This document shows positions 1 to 9,473 of a DNA stretch of 39,601 bases, piece by piece (the first letter of the stretch is position 1; each line of letters starts with the position of its first letter). The DNA lies in NCBI GenBank assembly GCA_947631505.1, contig CANRLR010000022.1, positions 1 to 39,601 on the forward strand. The letters run 5' to 3'. The translations under genes were made by a program, and so were the position numbers. The notes beneath the pieces were generated by a model, which had not been told where the DNA came from, did not search any database, and was given only the letters and a program-made list of their open reading frames with translations. The stretch comes from an uncultured Lachnospiraceae bacterium (lineage in GTDB: Bacteria > Bacillota > Clostridia > Lachnospirales > Lachnospiraceae).

Positions 1-105
1 GACCAAAAGATAGCAGCTACGATTGAACAGTTCAGACCGGATACACTGGAGACTGTGAAACGGCTGCTGGATATTGTATATGAACTGGCAAAATCAAATT
101 TTTAG
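1..105 (+). CDS. 3' end of an unidentified gene
   Basis: The first 105 bases read as an open frame of 34 codons ending in TAG; the start lies outside the window. The visible tail is mostly amphipathic helix (it contains RPDTLETVKRLLDIVYELAK). This is not the C-terminus of EF-Tu, which often precedes rpsJ in other Firmicutes, so the str operon is apparently not directly attached here. A helical tail like this fits a regulator, but the fragment is too short to name. It lies about 20 bp ahead of the S10 operon promoter and is on the same strand. Confidence 0.55.
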   Translation, partial: DQKIAATIEQFRPDTLETVKRLLDIVYELAKSNF

Positions 106-124
106 AAAAATCTATATTTTTTGC

Positions 125-153
125 TTGCATTGGCAGAAATTATGGTGTATACT
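125..153 (+). promoter_or_regulatory. Sigma-A promoter of the S10 operon
   Basis: TTGCAT at 125-130, a 17-bp spacer and TATACT at 148-153 form a good housekeeping promoter, predicting a transcript start near 160 and a leader of about 290 nt before rpsJ. The same -35 hexamer, TTGCAT, is used by the promoter ahead of rpmJ. Confidence 0.7.
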
Positions 154-159
154 AGTCCT

Positions 160-451
160 TGCTGTGACATGATAGCGAAGAAGCGAGAGGTTGCCACCGA
201 ATTGGTGGGTTTTTCCGTGGAGCGAATGTCAAGAGACCGGAGATCAGCAATTTCGGTCGGTAAACCTGACGGCAAGTCACTGTACAGAACCATATTTTCT
301 GCCGGCGAGCAGATAAACGTGTGAGTCAACAACCTCCTGAAAGGGAGGTATATCTAATGAACCGATGCGACACACACGGATGAGTGTACAGTCACCACTT
401 GTCGTACTATTACATTATTATAAGAGTACGAAAAGGAGGCGGCTATTTTTT
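160..451 (+). promoter_or_regulatory. Structured leader of the S10 operon with a short uORF
   Basis: This stretch of roughly 290 nt has no long gene but clear structure. CCACC/GGTGG (194-208) followed by GTTTTT could act as a weak terminator or attenuator. CCTCC (333-337) can pair with GGAGG (344-348), the Shine-Dalgarno of a tiny reading frame, ATG 357 to TGA 383, encoding MNRCDTHG. A further 7-bp stem, TCGTACT (402-408) with AGTACGA (425-431), ends directly at the rpsJ ribosome binding site. Ribosomal-protein operons are commonly autoregulated through leaders (L4 for S10 operons in gamma-proteobacteria); a similar role here is inference. Confidence 0.5.
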
Positions 452-763
452 ATGGCAAGTCAAAAAATGAGAATCATATTAAAAGCATATGATCATCAGC
501 TTATCGATTTTGCAGCAGCAAAATTGATTGAAACAGTGAAGAAAACAGGAGCAAAGGTGAGTGGGCCTGTGCCACTGCCAACAAAAAAAGAGGTTGTTAC
601 GATCTTGAGAGCAGTACACATGTATAAAGACTCCCGTGAGCAGTTCGAGCAGAGAACTCATAAGAGACTTATCGATGTGCTTACACCTTCACAGAAAACT
701 GTAGATGCACTTTCCCGGTTGGAAATGCCTGCAGGAGTTGCAATTGATATCAAAATGAAATAA
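452..763 (+). CDS. rpsJ: 30S ribosomal protein S10
   Basis: 103-aa S10, also known as NusE. It sits in the 30S head and takes part in NusB-dependent antitermination. The start at ATG 452 ([15 protein letters not shown]) is chosen because AAAGGAGG lies at 432-439 and the length then fits the family; an open frame continues upstream to 365 but has no binding site. Motifs typical of S10 are visible: [20 protein letters not shown] and the C-terminal GVAIDIK. It is the first gene of the S10 operon. The 127-nt spacer to rplC is unusually long for this operon and can form a hairpin around 831-861. Confidence 0.97.
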   Translation: MASQKMRIILKAYDHQLIDFAAAKLIETVKKTGAKVSGPVPLPTKKEVVTILRAVHMYKDSREQFEQRTHKRLIDVLTPSQKTVDALSRLEMPAGVAIDIKMK

Positions 764-890
764 GAGGTTCATTTGATGAATTGGTTATGATGCGGTCTAC
801 GGTTCAGGACGGACAGTAACCATCTAGGATGATTGTTCTTAATTTAAGAAAAAGGGCAATCCGCTGTAGAATAATTAGGAGGAATTAGAA

Positions 891-1520
891 ATGAAGAAAG
901 CTATTGTAGCTACCAAAGTTGGAATGACACAGATTTTCAACGAAGACGGTGTTTTGACACCGGTAACTGTACTTCAGGCCGGTCCGGTATATGTTTCTCA
1001 AATTAAAACAGTTGAGAATGACGGATATGAGGCAGTACAGGTTGCGTATGGTGATGTTCGTGAGAAGTTATTGAACAAACCAAAAAAAGGACACTTGGCA
1101 AAAGCAGGAGTTGAGAATAAGAAATTTTTGACCGAGTTCAAATTTGAAAACACTGCTGAGTACGAGTTGGGACAGGAAATTAAAGCAGACATCTTTGAAG
1201 CTGGTGACAAGATTGATGTTACCGCAAAGACAAAAGGACATGGTTTTCAGGGTGCAATCAAGCGTCATGGACAGTCTCGCGGACCAATGGGTCACGGCTC
1301 CAAATTCCATAGACATGCAGGTTCCAATGGCTCCGCATCGGATCCAAGTAAGGTATTCAAAGGCAAGAAAATGCCTGGTCAGATGGGTGCAGTACAGGTA
1401 ACGATTCAGAATCTTGAAGTAGTACGTGTAGACGCTGAGAATAACCTGCTATTGGTAAAAGGTGCAGTACCGGGACCAAAGAAATCGACAGTAATTATTA
1501 AAGAATCCGTTAAGGCATAA
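891..1520 (+). CDS. rplC: 50S ribosomal protein L3
   Basis: 209-aa L3, one of the first proteins to assemble on 23S rRNA, close to the peptidyl transferase centre. The N-terminus [16 protein letters not shown] and the central glycine/histidine-rich loop ([21 protein letters not shown]), which reaches toward the peptidyl transferase centre, are standard. The ribosome binding site TTAGGAGG precedes ATG 891 at normal distance. Full length and intact. It follows rpsJ after a 127-nt spacer and leads tightly into rplD. Confidence 0.97.
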   Translation: MKKAIVATKVGMTQIFNEDGVLTPVTVLQAGPVYVSQIKTVENDGYEAVQVAYGDVREKLLNKPKKGHLAKAGVENKKFLTEFKFENTAEYELGQEIKADIFEAGDKIDVTAKTKGHGFQGAIKRHGQSRGPMGHGSKFHRHAGSNGSASDPSKVFKGKKMPGQMGAVQVTIQNLEVVRVDAENNLLLVKGAVPGPKKSTVIIKESVKA

Positions 1521-1545
1521 CTTTTCGGAAAGGAGGAAGACACAG

Positions 1546-2166
1546 ATGGCAAGCGTATCTGTTTATAATAAGGAAGGCAAAGAAGTGGAAAAATTAGAAC
1601 TTAATGATTCCGTATTTGCCGCTCCGGTAAATGAGCATTTAGTGCATATGGCAGTTGTTTTGCAGCTGGCTAACAAACGTCAGGGAACACAGAAAGCAAA
1701 AACACGTTCTGAAGTTCGCGGCGGTGGCAGAAAACCTTGGAGACAGAAGGGAACCGGTCATGCTAGACAGGGTTCAATCCGTGCTCCACAGTGGACAGGT
1801 GGCGGAGTTGTGTTCGCACCGGTACCGAGAGATTACTCTTTCAAAATGAACAAGAAAGAGAAAGCAGCAGCGATGAAATCCGTTTTATCTTCTAAACTGA
1901 ATGAGGAAAAAATTGTTGTTGTGGATTCTTTGGATTTTGAAGTTCCAAAGACAAAAGAGATGAAAAAAGTTTTAGATAATCTGAAAGTAAATAAAGCATT
2001 GGTTGTTGTTGACGGTGATGCAGCTAACACGATTCTTTCTGTAAAGAACTTGAAAGAGGCAAGAGGTGTGTATAGTAATGCTATTAATGTGTATGACATT
2101 TTGAAATATGACACCGTAGTAATTACCAAGAGTGCTGTAAAAGCAATCGAGGAGGTGTACGCATAA
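1546..2166 (+). CDS. rplD: 50S ribosomal protein L4
   Basis: 206-aa L4, a 50S protein lining the peptide exit tunnel; in E. coli it is also the repressor of the S10 operon. The long basic loop ([23 protein letters not shown] split across residues 45-70) that enters the tunnel is present. AAGGAGGAAG lies just upstream of ATG 1546. The stop overlaps the rplW start (TAATG), indicating translational coupling. If the leader at 160-451 is autoregulatory, L4 is the first candidate ligand. Confidence 0.97.
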   Translation: MASVSVYNKEGKEVEKLELNDSVFAAPVNEHLVHMAVVLQLANKRQGTQKAKTRSEVRGGGRKPWRQKGTGHARQGSIRAPQWTGGGVVFAPVPRDYSFKMNKKEKAAAMKSVLSSKLNEEKIVVVDSLDFEVPKTKEMKKVLDNLKVNKALVVVDGDAANTILSVKNLKEARGVYSNAINVYDILKYDTVVITKSAVKAIEEVYA

Positions 2167-2465
2167 TGGCAGATCTGAAGTATTACGACATTATATCGAA
2201 GCCGGTAATCACAGAGAAATCTATGGCTGGTATGGAGTTAAAAAAGTACACATTCTATGTGCACACAGAAGCAACAAAAACTCAGATTAAAGAAGCCGTT
2301 GAGAAAATGTTCCCGGGAACAAAGGTTTCTAAGGTGAACACCATGAACTGTGATGGAAAGAAACGCAGACGTGGTATGGTAACGGGAAAGACGGCAAAGA
2401 GAAAGAAAGCAATCGTTCAGTTGACTGAGGATAGCAAAGATATTGAGATTTTTGAAGGACTTTAA
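2166..2465 (+). CDS. rplW: 50S ribosomal protein L23
   Basis: 99-aa L23, at the exit of the peptide tunnel, where trigger factor and SRP dock. The N-terminal [13 protein letters not shown] and the basic loop [15 protein letters not shown] are characteristic. The start codon ATG 2166 shares its first base with the last base of the rplD stop, and GAGGAGG at the end of rplD is the ribosome binding site. Length is normal for the family. Confidence 0.97.
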   Translation: MADLKYYDIISKPVITEKSMAGMELKKYTFYVHTEATKTQIKEAVEKMFPGTKVSKVNTMNCDGKKRRRGMVTGKTAKRKKAIVQLTEDSKDIEIFEGL

Positions 2466-2491
2466 TTGTAATATTGAAAGGAGTGTAACTC

Positions 2492-3337
2492 ATGGGAATT
2501 AAAACTTATAACCCATATACCCCTTCTAGAAGACAGATGAGCGGATATGATTTCGAGGAGATTACAACATCTACTCCTGAGAAATCTTTGACAGTTTCTT
2601 TGAAAAAGAATGCTGGACGTAATGCTCAGGGTAAAATCACCGTAAGACATCGTGGTGGCGGTTCTAGAAGAAAATACAGAATTATTGATTTTAAAAGAAA
2701 TAAGGATGGTATTCCGGCAGTAGTAAAGACAATTGAGTATGATCCGAACAGAACGGCTAATATTGCATTGGTTTGTTATGCGGATGGAGAGAAGAGATAT
2801 ATTCTTGCTCCTGTAGGTTTGAAGGTCGGACAGGAAATCATGAATGGACCAACAGCTGAAATCAAAGTCGGTAACGCTATGGAATTGAAAGATATGCCGG
2901 TAGGTACCCAGATTCATAATATTGAGATGTATCCGGGCCATGGCGGACAGTTAGTACGTGCGGCTGGTGTAAGTGCTCAGTTAATGGCAAAAGAAGGTAA
3001 ATATGCTATTATCCGTATGCCATCTGGTGAAATGAGAATGGTTCCGATTGTTTGCCGTGCATCCATCGGACAGGTTGGAAATTCCGAGCATAACCTTGTA
3101 AATATTGGTAAGGCAGGACGTAAACGCCATATGGGTATCCGCCCAACAGTACGCGGTTCCGTTATGAACCCGAATGACCATCCACATGGTGGTGGTGAAG
3201 GTAAAGCCCCTGTTGGACGTCCGGGTCCATGTACACCTTGGGGTAAACCTGCACTTGGTTATAAGACGAGAAAGAAAAACAAACAGTCTAATAAGATGAT
3301 TATTAGAAGACGTGACGGTAAAGCTCTGGCTAAGTAA
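2492..3337 (+). CDS. rplB: 50S ribosomal protein L2
   Basis: 281-aa L2, needed for subunit joining and peptidyl transferase assembly. The C-terminal block [19 protein letters not shown] contains the conserved histidine region near the catalytic centre. The N-terminus [16 protein letters not shown] is typical. AAAGGAGTG precedes ATG 2492. Intact, 26 nt after rplW and 37 nt before rpsS. Confidence 0.98.
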   Translation: MGIKTYNPYTPSRRQMSGYDFEEITTSTPEKSLTVSLKKNAGRNAQGKITVRHRGGGSRRKYRIIDFKRNKDGIPAVVKTIEYDPNRTANIALVCYADGEKRYILAPVGLKVGQEIMNGPTAEIKVGNAMELKDMPVGTQIHNIEMYPGHGGQLVRAAGVSAQLMAKEGKYAIIRMPSGEMRMVPIVCRASIGQVGNSEHNLVNIGKAGRKRHMGIRPTVRGSVMNPNDHPHGGGEGKAPVGRPGPCTPWGKPALGYKTRKKNKQSNKMIIRRRDGKALAK

Positions 3338-3374
3338 GCAGAGGGTTCCGTATGAAATAAAGGAGGTAAGCCAG

Positions 3375-3647
3375 ATGGCACGTTCATTAAAGAAAGGACC
3401 TTTCGCAGATGCTCATCTTTTGAAAAAGATTGATGCTATGAATGAGTCCGGAGATAAATCCGTAATTAAAACATGGTCTCGCCGTTCTACTATTTTCCCG
3501 AGCTTCGTGGGACACACAATTGCTGTCCATGACGGAAGAAAACATGTTCCTGTATATATTACAGAGGACATGGTAGGACATAAACTTGGTGAGTTCGTTA
3601 TGACAAGAACTTACAGAGGACATGGCAAAGACGAGAAGAGAGGTTAA
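3375..3647 (+). CDS. rpsS: 30S ribosomal protein S19
   Basis: 90-aa S19 of the 30S head, which together with S13 contacts the A-site tRNA. Start ATG 3375 ([16 protein letters not shown]) is set by AAAGGAGG about 10 nt upstream; the open frame extends further upstream into rplB but that part is not S19. The motifs [20 protein letters not shown] and GHKLGEF are present. The C-terminus is a little shorter than the usual 92-93 residues. Confidence 0.97.
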   Translation: MARSLKKGPFADAHLLKKIDAMNESGDKSVIKTWSRRSTIFPSFVGHTIAVHDGRKHVPVYITEDMVGHKLGEFVMTRTYRGHGKDEKRG

Positions 3648-3667
3648 GAAAGGAGGTTTCTTGAGAA

Positions 3668-4054
3668 ATGGCTAAAGGACATAGATCCCAGATTAAAAAG
3701 GAAAGAAACCAGAATAAAGATACAAGACCATCTGCTAAGTTGTCACATGCTAGAATTTCTGCTCAGAAGGCAGGATTCGTATTGGATGCCATTCGTGGCA
3801 AGGATGTGCAGACAGCACTTGGTATTTTGGAATATAATCCAAGATATGCATCTTCTGTAATTAAGAAGCTGCTGAAATCCGCTATTGCTAATGCTGAGAA
3901 TAACAATGGCATGAACCCAGAAAATCTTTACGTTGATGAGTGCTTTGCAAACAAGGCAGCAACAATGAAGAGAATCAGACCAAGAGCTCGTGGTATGGCA
4001 TACCGTATTGAGAAAAGAATGTGTCATATTACCATCATCTTGAATGAGAGATAA
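3668..4054 (+). CDS. rplV: 50S ribosomal protein L22
   Basis: 128-aa L22. Its beta-hairpin (around RIRPRARGMAYRI, residues 97-110) lines the peptide exit tunnel and is the usual site of macrolide-resistance changes; nothing unusual is seen there. There is an N-terminal basic extension (residues 1-20) ahead of the conserved core beginning at ARISAQKAGFVLDAIRGK. AAAGGAGG lies upstream of ATG 3668. The gene leads into rpsC after 15 nt. Confidence 0.97.
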   Translation: MAKGHRSQIKKERNQNKDTRPSAKLSHARISAQKAGFVLDAIRGKDVQTALGILEYNPRYASSVIKKLLKSAIANAENNNGMNPENLYVDECFANKAATMKRIRPRARGMAYRIEKRMCHITIILNER

Positions 4055-4069
4055 TGAAAGGAGATTAAG

Positions 4070-4750
4070 ATGGGACAAAAAGTTAATCCACACGGTTTAA
4101 GAGTCGGCGTTATCAAAGACTGGGAATCCAGATGGTTTGCAGATGATGAGAACTTTTCCGACAACTTGGTAGAAGATTATAAAATCCGTGAATTTTTAAA
4201 GAAAAAATTGTATCATGCAGGAATCTCTAAAATTGAAATCGAGAGAACTGCTGAACGCGTTAAAGTATTAGTTTATACTGCAAAACCGGGTGTTGTAATT
4301 GGTAAAGGCGGAGCAGAGATTGAAAAATTGAAAGGTCAGCTTGCAAAATTCTCAACAAAAAAAGTTCTTGTTGACATCAAAGAAGTAAAGAGACCGGACA
4401 GTGATGCACAGCTTGTTGCAGAGAATATTGCACAGCAGCTGGAAAACCGTATTTCCTTCCGCCGTGCGATGAAATCCTGTATGGGCAGAGCAATGAAGGC
4501 GGGAGCAAAGGGAATTAAAACTTCCTGTTCCGGACGTCTTGGTGGAGCAGATATGGCCCGTACGGAATTTTACAGTGAGGGCAATATTCCTCTTCAGACA
4601 CTTCGTGCAGATATTGATTATGGATTTGCAGAAGCAAACACAACGTATGGTAAAATCGGTGTTAAGACATGGGTTTACCATGGTGAAGTACTTCCAACCA
4701 AAGGTGGAAAACCAGCTAAGGCTAGTTCAAAGGAAGGGAGCGATAAATAA
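4070..4750 (+). CDS. rpsC: 30S ribosomal protein S3
   Basis: 226-aa S3, at the mRNA entry site, where with S4 and S5 it contributes mRNA helicase activity. It begins [13 protein letters not shown], has a KH domain with the [15 protein letters not shown] loop (residues 73-87) and a C-terminal S3 domain ([24 protein letters not shown]). AAAGGAG precedes ATG 4070. The stop TAA overlaps the first base of rplP, suggesting coupled translation. Confidence 0.98.
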   Translation: MGQKVNPHGLRVGVIKDWESRWFADDENFSDNLVEDYKIREFLKKKLYHAGISKIEIERTAERVKVLVYTAKPGVVIGKGGAEIEKLKGQLAKFSTKKVLVDIKEVKRPDSDAQLVAENIAQQLENRISFRRAMKSCMGRAMKAGAKGIKTSCSGRLGGADMARTEFYSEGNIPLQTLRADIDYGFAEANTTYGKIGVKTWVYHGEVLPTKGGKPAKASSKEGSDK

Positions 4751-5187
4751 TGTTAATGCCAAAAAGAGTTAAACGTCGTAAACAGTTTCGTGGTTCCATG
4801 AAAGGAAAAGCGTTGCGCGGAAATAAAATCACATACGGAGAATTTGGTCTTGTGGCTACCGAGCCATGCTGGATTCGTTCCAACCAAATTGAGGCTGCCC
4901 GTATTGCTATGACTCGTTATACCAAACGTGGCGGTAAAGTATGGATCAAGATTTTTCCGGATAAGCCGGTAACAAAAACACCTGCTGAAACTCGAATGGG
5001 TAAAGGAAAAGGTGCTCTTGAGTACTGGGTAGCAGTAGTGAAACCAGGCAGAGTAATGTTTGAAATCGCCGGTGTGCCGGAAGAAACAGCAAGAGAGGCG
5101 CTTCGCCTTGCTATGCATAAGCTGCCGCTCAAGTGCAAGATTGTTTCAAAAGCAGATTTAGAAGGAGGTGCGGGCAGTGAAGAGTAA
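4750..5187 (+). CDS. rplP: 50S ribosomal protein L16
   Basis: 145-aa L16, which helps position A-site and P-site tRNA elbows in the large subunit. [19 protein letters not shown] at the N-terminus and the conserved block [19 protein letters not shown] are diagnostic. It starts at ATG 4750, overlapping the rpsC stop, with GGAGCGAT as the binding site. Its 3' end overlaps the first 11 bases of rpmC, whose GTG lies inside the last codons. Confidence 0.97.
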   Translation: MLMPKRVKRRKQFRGSMKGKALRGNKITYGEFGLVATEPCWIRSNQIEAARIAMTRYTKRGGKVWIKIFPDKPVTKTPAETRMGKGKGALEYWVAVVKPGRVMFEIAGVPEETAREALRLAMHKLPLKCKIVSKADLEGGAGSEE

Positions 5188-5386
5188 AGAATTCATGAAC
5201 AGATTAGCAGATATGTCATTGGCTGAGTTGAATGATGAGTTAGTAGCTGCTAAAAAGGAACTTTTTAATTTGAGATTCCAGAACGCAACAAACCAACTTG
5301 ACAATACAAGCCGAATCAAAGAAGTTAGAAGAAACATTGCTCGTATCCAGACAGCAATGTCCAATGAAAAGAAAGCAGCTAACTAG
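5177..5386 (+). CDS. rpmC: 50S ribosomal protein L29
   Basis: 69-aa L29, a two-helix hairpin protein at the tunnel exit next to L23. The start is taken as GTG 5177 ([14 protein letters not shown]), since GAAGGAGG (5161-5168) is at ideal distance; an in-frame GTG at 5168 lies inside the binding site itself. The motif [19 protein letters not shown] is typical of L29. The start lies within the end of rplP. Confidence 0.95.
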   Translation: MKSKEFMNRLADMSLAELNDELVAAKKELFNLRFQNATNQLDNTSRIKEVRRNIARIQTAMSNEKKAAN

Positions 5387-5409
5387 GCTGAAGAAAGGAG
5401 GATTTTGTT

Positions 5410-5664
5410 GTGGAAAGAAATCTAAGAAAAACCCGTACTGGTAAAGTGGTAAGTAACAAAATGGATAAGACAATTGTTGTTGCAGTAGTAGATAATGTAA
5501 AACATCCACTTTACGGTAAAATTGTAAAAAGAACTTACAAATTAAAAGCTCATGATGAGAACAATGAGTGTAACATTGGTGATAGAGTTAAGGTAATGGA
5601 AACAAGACCTTTGTCCAAGGATAAAAGATGGAGACTTGTTGAGATTATCGAGAAAGCTCAGTAA
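5410..5664 (+). CDS. rpsQ: 30S ribosomal protein S17
   Basis: 84-aa S17, a primary 16S rRNA-binding protein with an OB fold. The sequence begins [20 protein letters not shown] from a GTG codon at 5410 and shows the conserved [11 protein letters not shown] and [20 protein letters not shown] segments. AAAGGAGG lies at 5395-5402. Normal length. Confidence 0.97.
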   Translation: MERNLRKTRTGKVVSNKMDKTIVVAVVDNVKHPLYGKIVKRTYKLKAHDENNECNIGDRVKVMETRPLSKDKRWRLVEIIEKAQ

Positions 5665-5693
5665 TAATCGGAGGCCAGAAAGGAGTATTTGTT

Positions 5694-6062
5694 ATGGTAC
5701 AGCAGGAAACTAGACTTAAAGTTGCTGATAACACCGGAGCAAAGGAATTACTGTGCATCCGTGTTCTTGGCGGCTCTGTTAGAAGATATGCAGCAGTAGG
5801 CGATATCATTGTTGCTTCGGTCAAAGATGCAGCACCGGGCGGAGTAGTAAAAAAAGGTGATGTTGTAAAAGCTGTTGTTGTTCGTACAGTAAAAGAAATT
5901 CGTCGTCCAGATGGTTCTTACATTCGTTTTGATGAGAACGCAGCCGTTATTATCAAGGATGATAAGACTCCAAGAGGAACTCGTATTTTCGGACCGGTAG
6001 CTAGAGAGTTAAGAGATAAACAATTTATGAAGATTGTTTCCTTAGCACCAGAAGTATTGTAA
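5694..6062 (+). CDS. rplN: 50S ribosomal protein L14
   Basis: 122-aa L14, at the subunit interface, where it forms bridge B8 and is the docking point of Rsf[20 protein letters not shown] and the C-terminal [13 protein letters not shown] are family signatures, and the length is the standard 122 residues. GAAAGGAG lies upstream of ATG 5694. Confidence 0.98.
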   Translation: MVQQETRLKVADNTGAKELLCIRVLGGSVRRYAAVGDIIVASVKDAAPGGVVKKGDVVKAVVVRTVKEIRRPDGSYIRFDENAAVIIKDDKTPRGTRIFGPVARELRDKQFMKIVSLAPEVL

Positions 6063-6076
6063 GGAGGTGTCCCTAA

Positions 6077-6385
6077 GTGGCAACATCAAAGATTAAAAAA
6101 GGTGATACCGTTCGCGTTATTGCCGGTGTAGATAAAGGTAAAGAAGGAAAAGTCCTTGAGGTTAAAAATGGAAAAGTTAAGGTTGAGGGTGTCAACAAAG
6201 TTAAAATGCACATTAAACCAAACCAGTCCAATCCGAAAGGCGGCATCGTGGAGGAGGAAGCATTCTTCGATGTGTCGAATGTAATGTATGTTGTAAATGG
6301 CGAAGTTACCCGTATCGGATTCAAAGTTGAAGAAGGTAAAGATAAAGTTCGTTATGCCAAAAAAACAGGCGCTGTTATTGATTAA
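6077..6385 (+). CDS. rplX: 50S ribosomal protein L24
   Basis: 102-aa L24, an assembly initiator near the tunnel exit. It contains an N-terminal KOW motif ([20 protein letters not shown], residues 7-26) and the [11 protein letters not shown] segment. The start is GTG 6077 with AAGGAGGTG at 6061-6069. It follows rplN after 14 nt. Confidence 0.97.
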   Translation: MATSKIKKGDTVRVIAGVDKGKEGKVLEVKNGKVKVEGVNKVKMHIKPNQSNPKGGIVEEEAFFDVSNVMYVVNGEVTRIGFKVEEGKDKVRYAKKTGAVID

Positions 6386-6409
6386 TAAAGAGAGGAGGTA
6401 CTGTTTCAG

Positions 6410-6949
6410 ATGGCTAGATTAAAAGAGACATATTTGAACGAAATTGTAGATGCAATGATGAAAAAGTTTGAATATAAAAATGTTATGCAGGTACCAAAGC
6501 TCGATAAGATTGTTATCAATATGGGCGTTGGTGAAGCAAAAGAGAATTCCAAGGTTTTGGATACAGCAATCAGTGATCTTGAGATTATCACAGGTCAGAA
6601 AGCGGTTGTAACAAGAGCAAAAAAATCCGTAGCGAATTTTAAACTTCGTGAGGGACAGCCGATTGGATGTAAAGTTACACTTCGTGGTGAGAAAATGTAT
6701 GAGTTTGCCGATCGTTTGATCAATCTTGCATTGCCACGAGTACGTGATTTCCGTGGAGTAAATCCGAATGCATTTGATGGCCGTGGAAACTATGCACTTG
6801 GTATTAAAGAGCAGTTGATTTTCCCAGAGATTGAGTATGATAAAGTAGACAAAGTAAGAGGTATGGATGTTATTTTTGTTACTACTGCTCAGACTGATGA
6901 AGAAGCACGTGAACTCTTGGCACAGTTTGGAATGCCGTTTAAGAAATAG
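6410..6949 (+). CDS. rplE: 50S ribosomal protein L5
   Basis: 179-aa L5, which binds 5S rRNA and contacts the P-site tRNA elbow. Recognisable blocks include [41 protein letters not shown] written across residues 70-91, and [20 protein letters not shown] lies upstream of ATG 6410. Normal length, intact. Confidence 0.98.
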   Translation: MARLKETYLNEIVDAMMKKFEYKNVMQVPKLDKIVINMGVGEAKENSKVLDTAISDLEIITGQKAVVTRAKKSVANFKLREGQPIGCKVTLRGEKMYEFADRLINLALPRVRDFRGVNPNAFDGRGNYALGIKEQLIFPEIEYDKVDKVRGMDVIFVTTAQTDEEARELLAQFGMPFKK

Positions 6950-6965
6950 TTAGGAGGAAAAATTC

Positions 6966-7151
6966 ATGGCTAAAACATCTATGAAGATTAAACAACAGCG
7001 CAGACCTAAATTCTCTACAAGAGAATATAACCGCTGTAAGATTTGTGGTCGTCCGCATGGATATCTGAGAAAATACGGAATTTGCAGAATTTGTTTCCGT
7101 GAATTGGCGTACAAGGGACAGATTCCTGGTGTACGTAAAGCAAGCTGGTAA
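6966..7151 (+). CDS. rpsN: 30S ribosomal protein S14, zinc-binding type (type Z)
   Basis: 61-aa S14 of the short, zinc-dependent kind. Four cysteines in two CxxC pairs (CKIC, CRIC, residues 24-43) form the zinc ribbon. It ends in [11 protein letters not shown], the usual C-terminus. AGGAGG lies at 6952-6957. Its stop falls directly before the ribosome binding site of rpsH. Confidence 0.97.
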   Translation: MAKTSMKIKQQRRPKFSTREYNRCKICGRPHGYLRKYGICRICFRELAYKGQIPGVRKASW

Positions 7152-7164
7152 GGAGGAAAACGAA

Positions 7165-7566
7165 ATGACAATGAGCGATCCAATTGCAGATATGCTTACA
7201 AGAATTCGTAATGCAAATACTGCAAAACATGATACAGTTGATGTTCCAGCTTCCAAAATGAAGATTTCGATTGCTGAGATTCTTTTGAAAGAAGGATATA
7301 TCAAGAACTTTGAAGTAGTTGACGTGGATGGTTTTAAATCTATTCATATTACTTTGAAATATGGCGCAGACAAGAATGAGAAGATTATTTCTGGTTTGAA
7401 GAGAATATCTAAACCAGGTCTTCGGATTTATGCTAGTGCAGAGGATCTTCCAAAAGTGCTTGGAGGACTTGGAATTGCAATTATTTCTACAAACAAAGGT
7501 GTGCTGACGGATAAAGAGGCACGCAAAGCGAATGTAGGCGGAGAAGTATTAGCATTCGTATGGTAA
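7165..7566 (+). CDS. rpsH: 30S ribosomal protein S8
   Basis: 133-aa S8, a core organiser of the 30S platform; in E. coli it represses the spc operon. The start is ATG 7165 ([17 protein letters not shown]) because AAGGAGGAA lies just upstream; the open frame running back to 7099 lies inside rpsN. The C-terminal block [20 protein letters not shown] is diagnostic. It is followed by an unusually long 240-bp spacer full of palindromes before rplF. Confidence 0.97.
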   Translation: MTMSDPIADMLTRIRNANTAKHDTVDVPASKMKISIAEILLKEGYIKNFEVVDVDGFKSIHITLKYGADKNEKIISGLKRISKPGLRIYASAEDLPKVLGGLGIAIISTNKGVLTDKEARKANVGGEVLAFVW

Positions 7567-7806
7567 TAGTGAGTCAAGCGTGCTTCGCACGTGAAGTGGA
7601 TGAAAAATGTGCCGTCCGAGCTTGCTCGGTAAGGAACATTTTCATACACGGGAATGCGCATCAGCGCATTTGACGAACGCAACTCCATGAGGCAATTTAT
7701 TGCCGAATGGCGGATGTAAGAAGTATAGTAACCATAGTCTCGCTTCGCGAGTCATTGAAATTTGCAAAGCAAATTTCAACAATTAAAATATTTAGGAGGT
7801 ACCGGC
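7567..7806 (+). repeat. Palindrome cluster between rpsH and rplF
   Basis: In a 240-bp spacer inside an otherwise tightly packed operon there are at least six perfect short hairpins: 7579-7591 (CGTGC-TTC-GCACG), 7616-7629 (CCGAGC-TT-GCTCGG), 7653-7670 (AATGCGC-ATCA-GCGCATT), 7691-7704 (GGCAAT-TT-ATTGCC), 7739-7751 (CTCGC-TTC-GCGAG) and 7755-7779 (an 11-bp stem with an AAA loop). The second is nested in a wider stem (about 7600-7645). Stems differ in sequence, but two share the core GCTTCGC. No gene is supported here. None has a run of T behind it, so these are not ordinary terminators; RNA processing sites or small inserted palindromes are possible. Confidence 0.75.
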
Positions 7807-8349
7807 ATGTCACGAATTGGAAGAATGCCTATCGCGATACCTGCAGGTGTAACTGTAGATATTGCAGAAAATAATCAGGTGACGGTTAAAGGTCCAAAGG
7901 GAACACTCGAACGAGTTCTTCCTGCAGAGATGACCATTACAAAAGAGGGCGAGGAAATTAAAGTTACCCGTCCAAATGATTTAAAGAAAATGAAATCCCT
8001 TCATGGATTGACAAGAACATTGATCAACAACATGATTATTGGTGTAACCGAAGGTTATGAAAAGAAATTGGAAGTTAATGGTGTAGGTTACCGTGCAGCA
8101 AAGCAGGGTAAAAAATTGACTTTGTCTCTCGGATATTCTCATCCGGTAGAGATGGAAGATCCGGAAGGTATTGAAGTTACTGTGGATGGACAGAACATCA
8201 TTATTGTTAAGGGAATTGATAAAGAAAAAGTTGGCCAATACGCAGCGGAAATCCGTGAGAAGAGAGCACCGGAGCCATATAAGGGCAAAGGTATCAAATA
8301 TATGGATGAAGTAATTCGCCGTAAAGTTGGTAAGACTGGTAAGAAATAA
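7807..8349 (+). CDS. rplF: 50S ribosomal protein L6
   Basis: 180-aa L6, made of two related domains, at the base of the L7/L12 stalk. The start is ATG 7807 ([17 protein letters not shown]), preceded by TTTAGGAGGT. The C-terminal signature [14 protein letters not shown] is present. The frame is open upstream into the palindrome cluster, but no start there has a binding site. Confidence 0.97.
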   Translation: MSRIGRMPIAIPAGVTVDIAENNQVTVKGPKGTLERVLPAEMTITKEGEEIKVTRPNDLKKMKSLHGLTRTLINNMIIGVTEGYEKKLEVNGVGYRAAKQGKKLTLSLGYSHPVEMEDPEGIEVTVDGQNIIIVKGIDKEKVGQYAAEIREKRAPEPYKGKGIKYMDEVIRRKVGKTGKK

Positions 8350-8366
8350 GAAAGGAGTAAATAAGA

Positions 8367-8735
8367 ATGGTTAGTAAAACAAATAGAAGCGAAGTTCGCG
8401 TAAACAAACATAGAAGAATACGTAGCCGTTTGTCTGGTACTCCTGAGAAACCACGTTTGGCTGTGTTCCGTAGTAATAATCATATGTATGCACAGATTAT
8501 TGATGATGTCGCTGGTAATACAATTGTTTCCGCATCTACTACTCAGGCAGATGTCAAGGAAGGTCTTGCAAAGACAAACAATGTGGAAGCTGCAGCAAAG
8601 CTTGGAAGCGTAATTGCAAAGAAAGCTTTGGATAACGGAATTAAAGATGTTGTATTTGACCGTGGCGGTTACATTTATCAGGGTAAAGTAAAAGCATTGG
8701 CAGACGCAGCGAGAGAAGCTGGTCTGGAATTCTAA
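8367..8735 (+). CDS. rplR: 50S ribosomal protein L18
   Basis: 122-aa L18, which binds 5S rRNA in the central protuberance with L5. It begins [19 protein letters not shown] and carries [18 protein letters not shown] and the C-terminal [20 protein letters not shown], all typical. GAAAGGAG lies upstream of ATG 8367. Confidence 0.97.
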   Translation: MVSKTNRSEVRVNKHRRIRSRLSGTPEKPRLAVFRSNNHMYAQIIDDVAGNTIVSASTTQADVKEGLAKTNNVEAAAKLGSVIAKKALDNGIKDVVFDRGGYIYQGKVKALADAAREAGLEF

Positions 8736-8750
8736 TAAGGAGGAAAACAC

Positions 8751-9260
8751 ATGAAACGTGAAATTATTGATGCTAGTCAGTTTGAATTAGAAGATAAAGT
8801 AGTATCAATTAAACGTGTAACCAAGGTTGTTAAAGGTGGCCGTAATTTTCGTTTTACAGCACTTGTAGTTGTTGGAGACGGTAATGGACACGTTGGTGCA
8901 GGTTTAGGAAAAGCAATGGAAATTCCAGAAGCAATTCGTAAAGGGAAAGAGGATGCAATGAAAAAACTCATCGAAGTACCATTGAATGAGAACAAGAGTA
9001 TTCCTCATGATTTCATCGGTAAGTTTGGTAGTGCATCTGTATTGATGAAAAAGTCTCCAGAAGGTACTGGAATTATCGCTGGTGGTCCGGCACGTGCCGT
9101 ATTGGAGCTTGCAGGTTTCAAAAATATCCGTACGAAGTCTTTGGGTTCCCGGAATAAGCAGAACGTTGTTCTTGCAACAATCGAGGGATTGAAAAACTTG
9201 AAGACTCCTGAGGAAGTAGCAAAACTTCGCGGTATTTCCGTAGAAGAAGTTTTGGGCTAG
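8751..9260 (+). CDS. rpsE: 30S ribosomal protein S5
   Basis: 169-aa S5, which helps set decoding accuracy and mRNA unwinding. It has the N-terminal dsRBD-like S5 domain ([19 protein letters not shown], residues 24-42; [10 protein letters not shown]) and the C-terminal domain with [26 protein letters not shown] precedes ATG 8751. Intact and normal in length. Confidence 0.98.
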   Translation: MKREIIDASQFELEDKVVSIKRVTKVVKGGRNFRFTALVVVGDGNGHVGAGLGKAMEIPEAIRKGKEDAMKKLIEVPLNENKSIPHDFIGKFGSASVLMKKSPEGTGIIAGGPARAVLELAGFKNIRTKSLGSRNKQNVVLATIEGLKNLKTPEEVAKLRGISVEEVLG

Positions 9261-9273
9261 GAGGTGCAAAAAC

Positions 9274-9456
9274 ATGGCAGGTAAATTGAGAATCACATTA
9301 GTCAAGTCTACCATTGGTGCAATTCCTAAGCACAGAAAAACGGTAGAAGCTCTTGGCCTTAGAAAATTGAACAAAACTGTAGAGATGCCGGATAATGCTG
9401 CAACACGTGGTCAGATTCAGCAGATTAGACATCTTGTAAAGGTTGAAGAAATCTAA
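9274..9456 (+). CDS. rpmD: 50S ribosomal protein L30
   Basis: 60-aa L30. [20 protein letters not shown] and the C-terminal [16 protein letters not shown] match the bacterial short form. The binding site TAGGAGGTG overlaps the rpsE stop, 13 nt before ATG 9274, so translation is probably coupled to rpsE. Confidence 0.97.
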   Translation: MAGKLRITLVKSTIGAIPKHRKTVEALGLRKLNKTVEMPDNAATRGQIQQIRHLVKVEEI

Positions 9457-9473
9457 TCAAGGAGGTGCACAGA

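Noticed and set aside
194-214. Terminator of the gene ending at 105
   Set aside because: The stem is short and lies after the S10 promoter; it fits better as part of the operon leader.
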